From: JBNLBT01 sp050303435 | GTDB lineage: Bacteria > Pseudomonadota > Gammaproteobacteria > Xanthomonadales > Marinicellaceae | Length of the DNA: 10,429 bases | Direction: 5' to 3' | Assembly: GCA_050303435.1 (NCBI GenBank) | Contig: JBNLBT010000111.1 | Span: 1 to 10,429 of the forward strand | In this document: positions 1-7,585 of the stretch, one piece after another | Position numbering within the stretch: position 1 is the first letter of the stretch | Layout: each line of letters opens with the position of its first letter | The notes under the pieces: model-generated | The model's input: the letters and a program-made list of their open reading frames with translations, nothing else | The model's database searches: none | Told to the model about the DNA's origin: nothing | Position numbers and translations under genes: made by a program

Positions 1-196
1 AGCCTTTGGGTGCCACAACCAGCGCACTGGAGGGGTCCACCTCGATGCTGGAAAACTGCAAAACAACAATCAGCAGGAGGATCAGAAAGACCAGCAGTAA
101 AAGCAGGTGTCGGGTGAAATTCGCAATCACCACAAAGGGGCGGGTGATGAAGTGTAACGTCCGTGTGAGGGCGGAGGATTTGGCCATGTCAGTCAT
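1..196 (-). CDS. sppA: Signal peptide peptidase SppA, N-terminal fragment
   Basis: Reading the minus strand from the ATG at 196 gives 65 open codons that run off the left edge. The protein starts MTDMAKSSALTRTLHF. It has a single strongly hydrophobic segment at about residues 31-48 (rich in Leu, Val and Ile), then a short link and the stretch SSALVVAPKG. This layout, a short basic cytoplasmic N-terminus, one membrane anchor and then a small 'ALV(V/L)xPxG' beta strand, is that of the 67K-type SppA proteases. These are inner-membrane serine proteases that digest cleaved signal peptides in the periplasm. The catalytic Ser/Lys dyad would lie outside the window, so activity cannot be judged. A second in-frame ATG lies at 187. 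An AGGA at 210-213 is 13 bases from the first ATG, rather far, so either start is possible. The gene is divergent from the beta-propeller gene. The family call rests on a short piece. Confidence 0.72.
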   Translation of the reverse strand, partial: MTDMAKSSALTRTLHFITRPFVVIANFTRHLLLLLVFLILLLIVVLQFSSIEVDPSSALVVAPKG

Positions 197-225
197 GCAA
201 TGAGAAAATTCCTGGTAAACAACAG

Positions 226-254
226 ATAATGGATCGATTCTAGAGAAAATTCAA
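226..254 (-). promoter_or_regulatory. Candidate sigma70-type promoter for sppA
   Basis: On the minus strand a -35-like TTGAAT (plus-strand 249-254) is separated by 17 bases from a -10-like CATTAT (226-231). Each hexamer matches consensus at four of six positions. Transcription would start near 219, leaving a leader of about 23 bases before the ATG at 196. The region is clearly AT-richer than the flanking genes. This is a pattern match only. Confidence 0.4.
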
Positions 255-276
255 GACACAGACACGTTACTATAGT
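250..276 (+). promoter_or_regulatory. Candidate promoter for the beta-propeller/lpxL operon
   Basis: A good -10-like TATAGT sits at 271-276, inside the palindrome ACTATAGT (269-276). The upstream -35 is weak: TTCAAG at 250-255 with a short 15-base spacer, or AATTCA at 248-253 with 17. If this -10 is used, transcription starts near 283. That excludes the ATG at 278 as the translation start and favours the ATG at 356, which begins a signal peptide. Confidence 0.3.
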
Positions 277-355
277 CATGTTTGTGTTTTTGCACTTGCC
301 TGCGTGCGGTGATTTCACGATAATCGGTGCATTGCCAATCCCCGTGAAAAATCAA

Positions 356-3217
356 ATGATCAAGACCTGCTGCCTCTTCGCCGTGCTCTTATGTTCACCG
401 CTGTGGGCCAAAACACCCGCCAGCTACGCCAACCAGATGGCGTCGTGGTCACAGCATCAGCGCATGCTCGACAACAGCCCCTGGCGCGGCCTTGAGTGGC
501 GCAGTGTGGGGCCGGTCTTTCAGGGCGGCCGTGTGGTGGCTGTGGCCACACCCGCGGGCGCCGAAAACCCCATTTATGTGGCCTACGCATCGGGTGGGGT
601 GTGGAAGAGCAGCAACAACGGCCAGACGTTCATGCCTTTGACCGATCATTTGCCCACCCAGGTTGTTGGCGCGCTGAGTGTGGATCCAAACAACCCCGAT
701 GTGTTGTGGCTGGGCAGCGGTGAGAACAATTCATCGCGTTCCTCGTACGGCGGCATGGGGGTGTTCAAATCCAGCGACGGTGGACGCAGCTGGCAACACA
801 GTGGACTGGGTGACAGCGATCGCATTGGCCGCATTGTGGTTGATCCCAATGATTCGAACGTGATCTATGTGGCCGTATTGGGTCGCCTGTATACGCGGGG
901 TGGTGAGCGCGGAGTGTATAAAAGCAGTGACGGTGGCCAGAGTTGGCGGCGCGTGCTCGACGGCGATGATCACACCGGTTTTGTTGATTTGAGCCTGAAC
1001 ACTGAGGGCGTGTTGTTTGCCACCGCCTGGCAACGCTTGCGCCGTGCCTGGGATTTTCAGGAAGCCGGCAGCGGCAGTGCGGTGTATCGCAGCCGGGACA
1101 ACGGCGAGAGCTGGCAACGTCTACAGAACGGCCTGCCCGTGGGCGTGCACGTGGGCCGCATGGGTGTGGCGACCACACCGGCCGATGCCAATGTGGTTTA
1201 CGTGGCGGTGGACAACCAGACGCCTCTGCCTCCATCTGAATGGGATCTGGGTGATCAGGCGGTGACCGTCAAGCGGCTGCAGCGCATGAGCACAGATGAA
1301 TTTCTGCTGCAGGACCCGGCGGCGATCGAGCGGTTTTTGCGCGCGCAGAATTTTCCTCCTGAAGACACCGCGGAGCACGTCATTGAAGAAATCAAGGCCG
1401 AACGCATGGCGGTGGCGGATCTGGTTTCGCGCATACAGGACGCCAACGCCAATTTGTTCAACAGCGACATCCGCAGTCTGGAGGTGTACCGCAGCGACGA
1501 CGGCGGTGACAGTTTCCGGCGCACCCACAGCGAAGATTTGCAGAACGTGGTGTACACCTACGGTTATTACTTTGGCCAGGTGCGGGTGGATCCGAGTGAT
1601 GCCGATGTGGTCTACACCATGGGCGTGCCGCTGATCAAGTCCGAAGACGGCGGCGCCACCTGGCATTCCATCTGGCAGGACGGCGTGCATGTGGATTACC
1701 ATGAATTGTGGATCAATCCGAACAACCCGTCGCACTTGATCACCGGCAACGACGGCGGGCTTGATGTCAGTTACGATGGCGGCGCCAACTGGCGAAAAAT
1801 GGATCGTCAGCCGGTGGGCCAGTTTTACACCGTGGCTGTGGACATGGCCACGCCCTACAACATATATGGCGGATTGCAGGACAACGGCACCGTGAAAGGC
1901 TCTAGCCGCAGCGACTGGACGCGCGGTGAGTCCTGGAAATCGCTGTTCGGTGGCGATGGCATGCACGTGAACGTCGATGACGCGCAGAAAATCACTTACG
2001 TCGGCTTCCAGTTTGGCAATTACTACAAACTGGGATCTTCCGGCCCGGAATCGATCAAGCCGCCGTCCTATCTGGATGAAGAGGCCCTGCGGCTGAACTG
2101 GAATTCGCCGGTGATGCTTTCCAGCCACAACCCGGACATCTTGTATTACGGCGCGCACCGCCTGTACCGCAGCCTCAATCAGGGCGCCGACTGGCGCGCC
2201 ATCAGCGGAGATCTGACCGAATCTGAACAGCGCGGCGATGTGCCTTACGCCACCATCACTTCCATCAGCGAATCGCCGCGTGTATTCGGTCAGCTGTGGG
2301 TGGGCACCGACGACGGGCTGGTGTGGGTTTCCGAAGACGGCGGCAGCGAATGGCGCAAGGCCGTGCGCGGTTTGCCCAAACACCAGTGGGTGTCCCGCGT
2401 GATTGCCTCACAACACGACGATCGGCGGGTGTGGCTGACGCTGAACAATTACCGCAACGACGACATCGAGGCGCAGGTGTACCGCAGCGACAACCTGGGG
2501 CGCAAATGGCATCGCATCGACGGCGGCCTGCCCGCAGAAGCGGTGAATGTGATCAAAGAAGACCCGCACAGAGACGACACGGTGTACCTCGGCACCGACA
2601 AAGGCGTTTATGTGTCCCGTGACCGGGGGCAAAACTGGCAGGTGCTGGGTGGCAATCTGCCCACCGTGCCGGTGCACGATCTGGTGGTGCATCCACGCGA
2701 CCATGAACTGGTGGCGGCGACCCACGGTCGCAGTGTGTGGGTGGCCGATTTGACCGCGCTGCAAACCCCGCTGCCGGACGAACACACGGGGCTGTTTGTT
2801 TACCCGCTGGAGCCGGTGCAATTCAAGGCCAGCTGGCGCGGCCGACCGTCGCGCTGGTTTACACAGCCCGGGCAGGCCGATTCATTGACGGTGCAACTGT
2901 GGTCAGACGGCGCCGGGCCGGGCACGGTGGTGTTGTCGGATGAAGCCGGGCACCGGGTGCTGGAGGCGCCATTGACGCTGGTGCACGGCGTGAACCGCTG
3001 GGACTGGGATTTGCTGGTGGATCAAACATTGGCGCTGCAGGCCGAAGACGCGCGGGTGGCCGAGATGGAGGCGCCGGTCAATCTCAAGCATCGGCCCTAC
3101 GCCGAAGCGGTGCGTTTGGGTCACCGGCTGTATGTGCAACCGGGCAAATACACCCTGGAAGTGCAGCGCGGCGACGACAGCCACCGCATCGAATGGCAGG
3201 TCAAAGCGCCGGATTGA
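356..3217 (+). CDS. Secreted BNR/Asp-box beta-propeller protein (VPS10/sortilin-like 'glycosyl hydrolase' family)
   Basis: This is a 953-residue protein if the start is the ATG at 356. That start gives a clear Sec signal peptide (MIKTCCLFAVLLCSPLWA, cleavage likely after Ala18). The reading frame is open from an ATG at 278, but that adds 26 residues in front of the signal peptide. No lipobox is seen at the Cys residues. Eleven Asp-box repeats (S-x-[DN]-x-G-x-x-[WF]) occur near residues 85, 139, 190, 246, 380, 429, 472, 606, 659, 711 and 754, indicating one or two large beta-propellers. A helical, charged insertion lies between repeats 4 and 5 (about residues 294-375). The C-terminal 130 residues look like a beta-sandwich (FlgD/Ig-like). 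Proteins of this size and architecture are often labelled 'glycosyl hydrolase' or VPS10-domain protein, but I see no catalytic residues that justify an enzymatic call. A periplasmic, outer-membrane-associated or secreted binding role is as likely. lpxL follows 11 bases downstream. Confidence 0.85.
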   Translation: MIKTCCLFAVLLCSPLWAKTPASYANQMASWSQHQRMLDNSPWRGLEWRSVGPVFQGGRVVAVATPAGAENPIYVAYASGGVWKSSNNGQTFMPLTDHLPTQVVGALSVDPNNPDVLWLGSGENNSSRSSYGGMGVFKSSDGGRSWQHSGLGDSDRIGRIVVDPNDSNVIYVAVLGRLYTRGGERGVYKSSDGGQSWRRVLDGDDHTGFVDLSLNTEGVLFATAWQRLRRAWDFQEAGSGSAVYRSRDNGESWQRLQNGLPVGVHVGRMGVATTPADANVVYVAVDNQTPLPPSEWDLGDQAVTVKRLQRMSTDEFLLQDPAAIERFLRAQNFPPEDTAEHVIEEIKAERMAVADLVSRIQDANANLFNSDIRSLEVYRSDDGGDSFRRTHSEDLQNVVYTYGYYFGQVRVDPSDADVVYTMGVPLIKSEDGGATWHSIWQDGVHVDYHELWINPNNPSHLITGNDGGLDVSYDGGANWRKMDRQPVGQFYTVAVDMATPYNIYGGLQDNGTVKGSSRSDWTRGESWKSLFGGDGMHVNVDDAQKITYVGFQFGNYYKLGSSGPESIKPPSYLDEEALRLNWNSPVMLSSHNPDILYYGAHRLYRSLNQGADWRAISGDLTESEQRGDVPYATITSISESPRVFGQLWVGTDDGLVWVSEDGGSEWRKAVRGLPKHQWVSRVIASQHDDRRVWLTLNNYRNDDIEAQVYRSDNLGRKWHRIDGGLPAEAVNVIKEDPHRDDTVYLGTDKGVYVSRDRGQNWQVLGGNLPTVPVHDLVVHPRDHELVAATHGRSVWVADLTALQTPLPDEHTGLFVYPLEPVQFKASWRGRPSRWFTQPGQADSLTVQLWSDGAGPGTVVLSDEAGHRVLEAPLTLVHGVNRWDWDLLVDQTLALQAEDARVAEMEAPVNLKHRPYAEAVRLGHRLYVQPGKYTLEVQRGDDSHRIEWQVKAPD

Positions 3218-3228
3218 ACAGCGCCTGC

Positions 3229-4146
3229 ATGGCCTCGCAAAGACCCTCGATCATCAAACATCCGCTGGCCTGGCTGGTGTATTTGTGCGCGCGTTTTGTG
3301 GCGATGTTGCCACACGCCCTGTTGCTGCGCATGGGCGCGGGACTGGGTCGCCTCATGGGGGCATTGATGAAGTCCAGAGTGCGGGTGATCCGACGCAACA
3401 TCGCGCGCTGTTTTACTGAAATGGACGAGCTGCAACGTGCGGCGCTGGTGCGCGCCAATCTGCGTGAAACCGGCATCATGGCGATGCAGACGATTGAGGC
3501 TTTGTTCGGACGCACCGACAAACTGGTGCGCGCCGCCCATGTGGAAGGATTGCAACATTTGCGCGCCGCGCAGCAGCAAAATACCGGCGTGTTGCTGGTC
3601 TCTGCGCACTACACCGCGATCGACATGGGCGGCAAGATCATGTCGCAGCACTGGCCGATTTCTGCGGTGTATCGTCCGCACAAACATCCGTTGCTTGAAT
3701 ATCAGGTGTTGCGCGCGCGCAAACGGTTTTGTCGGGACCCGAATCAGCCAGTGTTTGACCGTGAACGTCTCAAGGACATGGTGCGATATTTACGCGGCGG
3801 CGGGGTGTTGTGGTATGCGCCGGATCAGGACTATCGCCGCGGTCGATCCATCTTTTCACCGTTTTTTGGCATTCCGGCTTCGACCATTGTGGCCACCCAT
3901 CAGCTGGCGCGCATGGCCGGCTGTCGGGTGATGTTTTTTGCCGTGCAGCGCCTGAAGGCGGCGCCGCATTATCGGGTCACCATCGGCCCGCCGCTGAAGA
4001 ATTTTCCAAGCGCAGATGAGCAGATCGACACCGACCGCATCAACGCCGGCATCGAAGCGATGATTCGCCGCGCCCCGGAACAATACCTGTGGATGCACCG
4101 TCGCTTTAAAAACAGGCCCCCGGGCGAGGCGCCGTTTTATGACTGA
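3229..4146 (+). CDS. lpxL: Lipid A biosynthesis lauroyl/myristoyl acyltransferase (LpxL/HtrB family)
   Basis: This 305-residue protein is close in length to E. coli LpxL (306). The family transfers a fatty acyl chain from acyl-ACP to Kdo2-lipid IVA at the inner face of the inner membrane. Visible hallmarks are an N-terminal hydrophobic segment (about residues 11-32), GAGLGRLMGALMKSR and RRNIARCF after it, and the catalytic H-x4-D motif (SAHYTAID, His127 and Asp132). Further matches are VYRPHKHPLLE, the WYAPDQDY block near 195-202, and the typical C-terminus with LWMHRRFKNRPPGE. The start at 3229 gives the usual family N-terminus. An in-frame ATG at 3193 would add 12 residues and overlap the upstream gene by 25 bases. 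Neither has a convincing ribosome binding site. LpxL, LpxM and LpxP paralogues are hard to separate by eye, so the exact chain and position transferred are uncertain. Confidence 0.9.
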   Translation: MASQRPSIIKHPLAWLVYLCARFVAMLPHALLLRMGAGLGRLMGALMKSRVRVIRRNIARCFTEMDELQRAALVRANLRETGIMAMQTIEALFGRTDKLVRAAHVEGLQHLRAAQQQNTGVLLVSAHYTAIDMGGKIMSQHWPISAVYRPHKHPLLEYQVLRARKRFCRDPNQPVFDRERLKDMVRYLRGGGVLWYAPDQDYRRGRSIFSPFFGIPASTIVATHQLARMAGCRVMFFAVQRLKAAPHYRVTIGPPLKNFPSADEQIDTDRINAGIEAMIRRAPEQYLWMHRRFKNRPPGEAPFYD

Positions 4147-4150
4147 AGCG

Positions 4151-4165
4151 GACCGCTAAGCGGTC
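4151..4165. terminator. Hairpin shared by convergent lpxL and kmo ends
   Basis: GACCGC-TAA-GCGGTC forms a perfect 6-bp stem with a 3-base loop. It begins 4 bases after the lpxL stop and straddles the TAG stop of kmo (4156-4158). It could act in both directions. However, the tail after it is only TTGTG on the plus strand and has no T-run on the minus strand, so it is at best a weak intrinsic terminator. Confidence 0.4.
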
Positions 4166-5514
4166 TTGTGCAAACGCGGCAACTGCTGTTTCACCAGCCG
4201 TTCGGCGCGCTGCTCATCCAGCTGCTCCAGCGCATCAATGCCCTCGCTCAGCTGCGACAAAATGTGAGCCTGGATGCGTCCGCGGTGCTGGGCTTCGCTG
4301 TAGGGCAGCAAATGAAACATGACCATGGAATAGCGCGGAATGAAATACTCGGGCATCATTTGCTCCAGGCGGAAGGCGATCTGTTTTTTCAGACGAAAGC
4401 GCGCGTCGCGCACCGATGAACGCATTTCCACGTAGTTCTCCAGCGCCATGTCGGCGATGGCGTTGGCATTGGGTTTGCGCTTGTGCACAAAATCCGGCAT
4501 CGCCTTGCGCCAGTTGTCCTGATGCGCGTCCAGTGATTCATTCAATGCCAGACAGTCTTCAAAACCTGCGTTCATGCCCTGTCCGTGAAACGGCACGATG
4601 GCGTGCGCGGCGTCGCCGCTGAGCAACACATTGCGGTGTTGCCAGCGATCGCAACGCACCGTGCCCAGATGGCCGGTCGGGTTGCTGAAGAAACTGTGCT
4701 CCAGGTCGTTGATCAGTTCAGCGGCATCGGCAAACTGCGAATTAAACAATGATTTCAGCGCATCGCCGTCCTCAATGGAGGCAAAACTGACCGGGCCTTC
4801 GTTGGGCAGGAACAAGGTCACGGTGAAGCTGCCATCGGTGTTTGGCAGGGCGATGAGCATGTGGTTTTCACGCGGCCAGATGTGCAGGGCATTGGCCTCA
4901 ATGCGGTGCGCGCCGTGGTCGGCCGGCGGGATGTTCAGTTCTTTGTAGGCGTGGTCCAGCAATTCACTGCGTTCCTGCAATGCACCGACGGCCTGCATTG
5001 CTGAGCGCACTTTCGAGCCGCCGCCGTCGCAACCGATCAGCACGTCGTAGGAGTCGTGCACGGTTTCCTGTGTTTCGCTGTTGAACAGGCGGCACTGATT
5101 CAGATCAAAGTCGATTTCTTCCAGTTGGCAGTGGAAATGAAAACGCACGCGGCCGGTGGCCTCGGCGTGGTTGCGCAACAGGCTGACCAGGCCGGCGCGG
5201 GACACCGAATAGATCACTTCCTCGGGTTTCTGGCCATAGGGCTGCAGCGATTGCGCGCCGTCTTCGCTGTGTATCATGCGCCCACGCATGGGGATCAGCA
5301 GTTTGTTCACGTCGTTCATCAAACCCACGCGCTGCAACGCAGCAATGCCGCGATTGGCCAGCGCCAGGTTGATGGAACGGCCGGCCGGAATCGGGTGCTT
5401 GCGAATGTCCGGCAACTTTTCATACACGCTGACGCGGTAACCTCGACGGGCCAGATAAATGGCCTTCAGTGAACCCACCAGGCCGGCGCCGATGAGAATG
5501 ATTTTCTGATTCAT
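4156..5514 (-). CDS. kmo: Kynurenine 3-monooxygenase
   Basis: This 452-residue FAD-dependent aromatic hydroxylase should convert L-kynurenine to 3-hydroxykynurenine using NADPH and O2. It has the N-terminal dinucleotide-binding GAGLVG (residues 9-14), the family signature GRSINLALANRG (45-56), the DG motif GCDGGGSKVR (161-170), HIWPRENHMLIALPN (211-225), and the GD motif LLSGDAAHAIVPFHGQGMNA (297-316). By alignment from memory with the Pseudomonas fluorescens enzyme, the substrate residues Arg84, Tyr98, Asn369, Glu372 and Tyr404 correspond here to Arg79, Tyr93, Asn360, Glu363 and Tyr395, and all are present. This argues for kynurenine as the true substrate. It is the last gene of the minus-strand operon. 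Its ATG overlaps the kynU stop codon by four bases (ATGA), with a GGAG eight bases upstream. Confidence 0.96.
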   Translation of the reverse strand: MNQKIILIGAGLVGSLKAIYLARRGYRVSVYEKLPDIRKHPIPAGRSINLALANRGIAALQRVGLMNDVNKLLIPMRGRMIHSEDGAQSLQPYGQKPEEVIYSVSRAGLVSLLRNHAEATGRVRFHFHCQLEEIDFDLNQCRLFNSETQETVHDSYDVLIGCDGGGSKVRSAMQAVGALQERSELLDHAYKELNIPPADHGAHRIEANALHIWPRENHMLIALPNTDGSFTVTLFLPNEGPVSFASIEDGDALKSLFNSQFADAAELINDLEHSFFSNPTGHLGTVRCDRWQHRNVLLSGDAAHAIVPFHGQGMNAGFEDCLALNESLDAHQDNWRKAMPDFVHKRKPNANAIADMALENYVEMRSSVRDARFRLKKQIAFRLEQMMPEYFIPRYSMVMFHLLPYSEAQHRGRIQAHILSQLSEGIDALEQLDEQRAERLVKQQLPRLHKTA

Positions 5515-6782
5515 AGCACGGACTCCAGCACCTCAACAAATCGATAAACGTCGGTGAAACGATTGTACAGTGGCACCGGCGCCACACGAATCACGTCCGG
5601 CTCTCGCCAGTCGCAGCTCACGCCCTGGTTTTCCAGGCGCTGAAACACCTCGCGACCCTGACCGCCCTTGGCGAGGATCTGCAATGACAATTGGCAGCCG
5701 CTGGCGGCCGCTTCTGACGGGGTCAGTATGCGCACGCGATCGCTCAGGCGACGGCCCAGCAAATGCCGCAGGAACCCACTCAGCAACAGGGATTTTTGCC
5801 GCAAGGGTTGCATGCCGCCGGCCTGTTCAAAGGTGTCCAGCGAAGCACGAATGGCCGCCAGCGACAAAATCGGCGGATTGGACAACTGCCAGGCTTCGGC
5901 CGAGCGGGTCGGCACAAAACGGTTGTCCATATTGAAGCGTGTGGATTTGTCGTGTCCCCACCAGCCACAGAAGCGCGGCAAATCTGCGCCGTGGTGTTTT
6001 TCATGCACAAAACAGCCGGCCACCGATCCAGGGCCGCTGTTGAGGTATTTGTAACTGCACCAGACGGCAAAATCCACGCCCCAGTCGTGCAGCGCCAGCG
6101 GCACGTTGCCCACCGCGTGGGCCAGATCAAAACCGACCGCAATGCCGTGCGCCTGGGCGCATTTGGCGATCGCCGCCATGTCCAGCACCTGGCCGGTGTA
6201 GTACTGCACGCCCGGCAGCATCACCAGCGCCAGCGACTCGGCGTGGCGCTCAATGTTGGCCAGCACATCTTCAGTGCGCAGCAGCACCTCGCCGGCGCGC
6301 GGCTGTTGCAACAGCAGGGCCTCGGCCGGATCAAAACCGTGGAATTTGAGTTGCGATTCCATGGCGTAGTGATCGGACGGGAAGGCGTGTTCCTCAATCA
6401 GGATCTTGCGGCGCCGGGCATCGGGCCGGTAAAAACTCACCATCATCAGGTGCAGGTTGGTGGTGAGCGAATTCATCACCACCACTTCACTTTCAAGCGC
6501 GCCGGTCAGATCGGCGCTCTGACGGCTGAGGAATTCATGGTAGGGCATCCACGGGTGGGCGCTGTCAAAATGTCCGCGCACACCGAGGTTTTGCCATTTT
6601 TCAAGCTCTTCGCTGAGGTAGCGCGCGCAGCGTTTTGGCTGCAGGCCCAATGAATTGCCGCACAAATAAATTTCATCTTCGCCGTTGGCGTGCTTTGGCA
6701 GATGAAATTCATCGCGCATGGCGCGCAGCGGATCGGCACGGTCCAGGCGCTCGGCGCATTCCAGGGTGTCTTCAAAATTCAT
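5511..6782 (-). CDS. kynU: Kynureninase
   Basis: This 423-residue PLP enzyme of the aminotransferase class V fold should cleave 3-hydroxykynurenine (or kynurenine) to 3-hydroxyanthranilate (or anthranilate) and alanine. Visible features are the N-terminal IYLCGNSLGLQP (38-49) and HPWMPYHEF (76-84). The cofactor-binding FDLAHAVGN places Asp219 and His222, and WCSYKYLNSGPGS carries the Schiff-base lysine Lys245. Length matches the usual 415-425. The ATG at 6782 begins MNFEDTLE and overlaps the stop of the upstream cyclase gene by four bases. An in-frame upstream start at 6881 would add 33 residues that look like read-through of the neighbour, so I reject it. The GGAA six bases before the ATG is a weak ribosome binding site, consistent with translational coupling. 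Confidence 0.96.
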   Translation of the reverse strand: MNFEDTLECAERLDRADPLRAMRDEFHLPKHANGEDEIYLCGNSLGLQPKRCARYLSEELEKWQNLGVRGHFDSAHPWMPYHEFLSRQSADLTGALESEVVVMNSLTTNLHLMMVSFYRPDARRRKILIEEHAFPSDHYAMESQLKFHGFDPAEALLLQQPRAGEVLLRTEDVLANIERHAESLALVMLPGVQYYTGQVLDMAAIAKCAQAHGIAVGFDLAHAVGNVPLALHDWGVDFAVWCSYKYLNSGPGSVAGCFVHEKHHGADLPRFCGWWGHDKSTRFNMDNRFVPTRSAEAWQLSNPPILSLAAIRASLDTFEQAGGMQPLRQKSLLLSGFLRHLLGRRLSDRVRILTPSEAAASGCQLSLQILAKGGQGREVFQRLENQGVSCDWREPDVIRVAPVPLYNRFTDVYRFVEVLESVL

Positions 6783-7585
6783 TGCGGTTCCGGTTGGTAC
6801 AACAGCGGATTGGACGGCACCGCGTCCAGCCGCCAGGCGGGCATTTGCAGATTCAACAGATACACGCCGTCGGCGAGGCACTCGGGCACGTGAATCATTT
6901 CAGTGATGGTGCGCTGCACTTGCGCGTCGGCCACCAGGGCGTGCCCATGTTCAGGCAAATGCCAGAAGATGCGGTGGTTGCTGAGTCGGCCCTCGTCGTG
7001 CATGCGGTCCACTGAGGGCAAGTCCACCAGCAAATGATCCACGCCCAAGGCGTCGATGTGCTGCATGGCTTCGCTGGTGAAAAACGCGGGCGGATCCTCT
7101 GCCGTGTACTGGCGCGTGGTTTTGTTTGCGCCGTTGGGCACGGTGCGCACGATCAAGGCATCAAAAAAGCCTTGCACATCGTGCGCTGCAAGCGCCGCGG
7201 CATCGATCACCCGGTCTTCAGCCTGCAGCGCCGGGGTGTAGCTGTCCTGGCATTGCCCGGCCGGCCGCGCGTGCACGCTGATCAGCCGGGCGCGCAGCAG
7301 TGGCCGCTTGATCATTGACCAGGGCGGCAACAATTCGTCGACGATGTGTGATATGGATTCGGTGTGCGTGCCGTTGCAATGCGGGGTGATGTGCACCTGT
7401 TGCACATTGCAGGAACCGCCGCGCCGGGTGTCGGCAACAAACTCACCGCTGCAGTAGGTGACGGCGCGCGCCGGTTCGGCGTAAAAATGATTCGGCTGTG
7501 CTGCATCAAAGCGCTGTTCAATGGCAATGGACACCCCGGCCCGTTCATTGTCGGTGGTCTGTTTTGAGGCATCAGGCCCCTTCAC
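6779..7585 (-). CDS. Cyclase-family metal hydrolase, probable kynurenine formamidase
   Basis: This 268-residue member of the cyclase (Pfam Cyclase/KynB) superfamily probably hydrolyses N-formylkynurenine to kynurenine and formate. That is the one step otherwise missing between tryptophan dioxygenase and Kmo. The assignment rests on the fold family and the operon position. Motif residues are PHCNGTHTES (68-77) and His80, then VDLPSVDRMHDEG (about 187-199), His204, and Glu229 in ITEMIHVPECLADGVY. Compared with P. aeruginosa KynB, His74, Glu76 and His80 appear to match ligands His54 and Asp56 and catalytic His60. The position of His50 is Cys70, with His69 beside it. The protein is about 55 residues longer than KynB, so it is a distinct subfamily. 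The GTG at 7585 is preferred as start because it overlaps the upstream TGA (GTGA) and has GAGGA nine bases upstream. Another GTG at 7618 and one at 7534 are also in frame. Confidence 0.82.
   Translation of the reverse strand: MKGPDASKQTTDNERAGVSIAIEQRFDAAQPNHFYAEPARAVTYCSGEFVADTRRGGSCNVQQVHITPHCNGTHTESISHIVDELLPPWSMIKRPLLRARLISVHARPAGQCQDSYTPALQAEDRVIDAAALAAHDVQGFFDALIVRTVPNGANKTTRQYTAEDPPAFFTSEAMQHIDALGVDHLLVDLPSVDRMHDEGRLSNHRIFWHLPEHGHALVADAQVQRTITEMIHVPECLADGVYLLNLQMPAWRLDAVPSNPLLYQPEPQ

Noticed and set aside
6..203. Small plus-strand open frame before the divergent region
   Set aside because: The opposite strand reads as an SppA N-terminus with a clean membrane anchor. This frame is Arg/Lys/Ser-rich with no hydrophobic or domain pattern.
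309..318. Inverted repeat GTGA-TT-TCAC resembling half of a CRP-type site
   Set aside because: The arms are only four bases and the spacing is two rather than the six expected of a CRP operator. Such repeats arise often by chance.
1121..2383. Long open frame (420 codons) on the minus strand opposite the propeller gene
   Set aside because: It is antisense to a well-supported gene with eleven Asp boxes. Its composition (rich in His, Val, Ala and Arg) is what the codon-biased complement of a GC-rich gene gives, and no domain is recognisable.
5763..6653. Plus-strand open frame (296 codons) opposite kynureninase
   Set aside because: It lies wholly inside kynU, which carries the PLP lysine and full family signature. 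Residue use is again the His/Gln/Arg-rich shadow pattern.
6783..6881. Upstream start that would extend kynureninase by 33 residues
   Set aside because: The extension is Arg/Ala-rich, overlaps the cyclase gene by about 100 bases, and the ATG at 6782 gives the normal family N-terminus with a four-base overlap.
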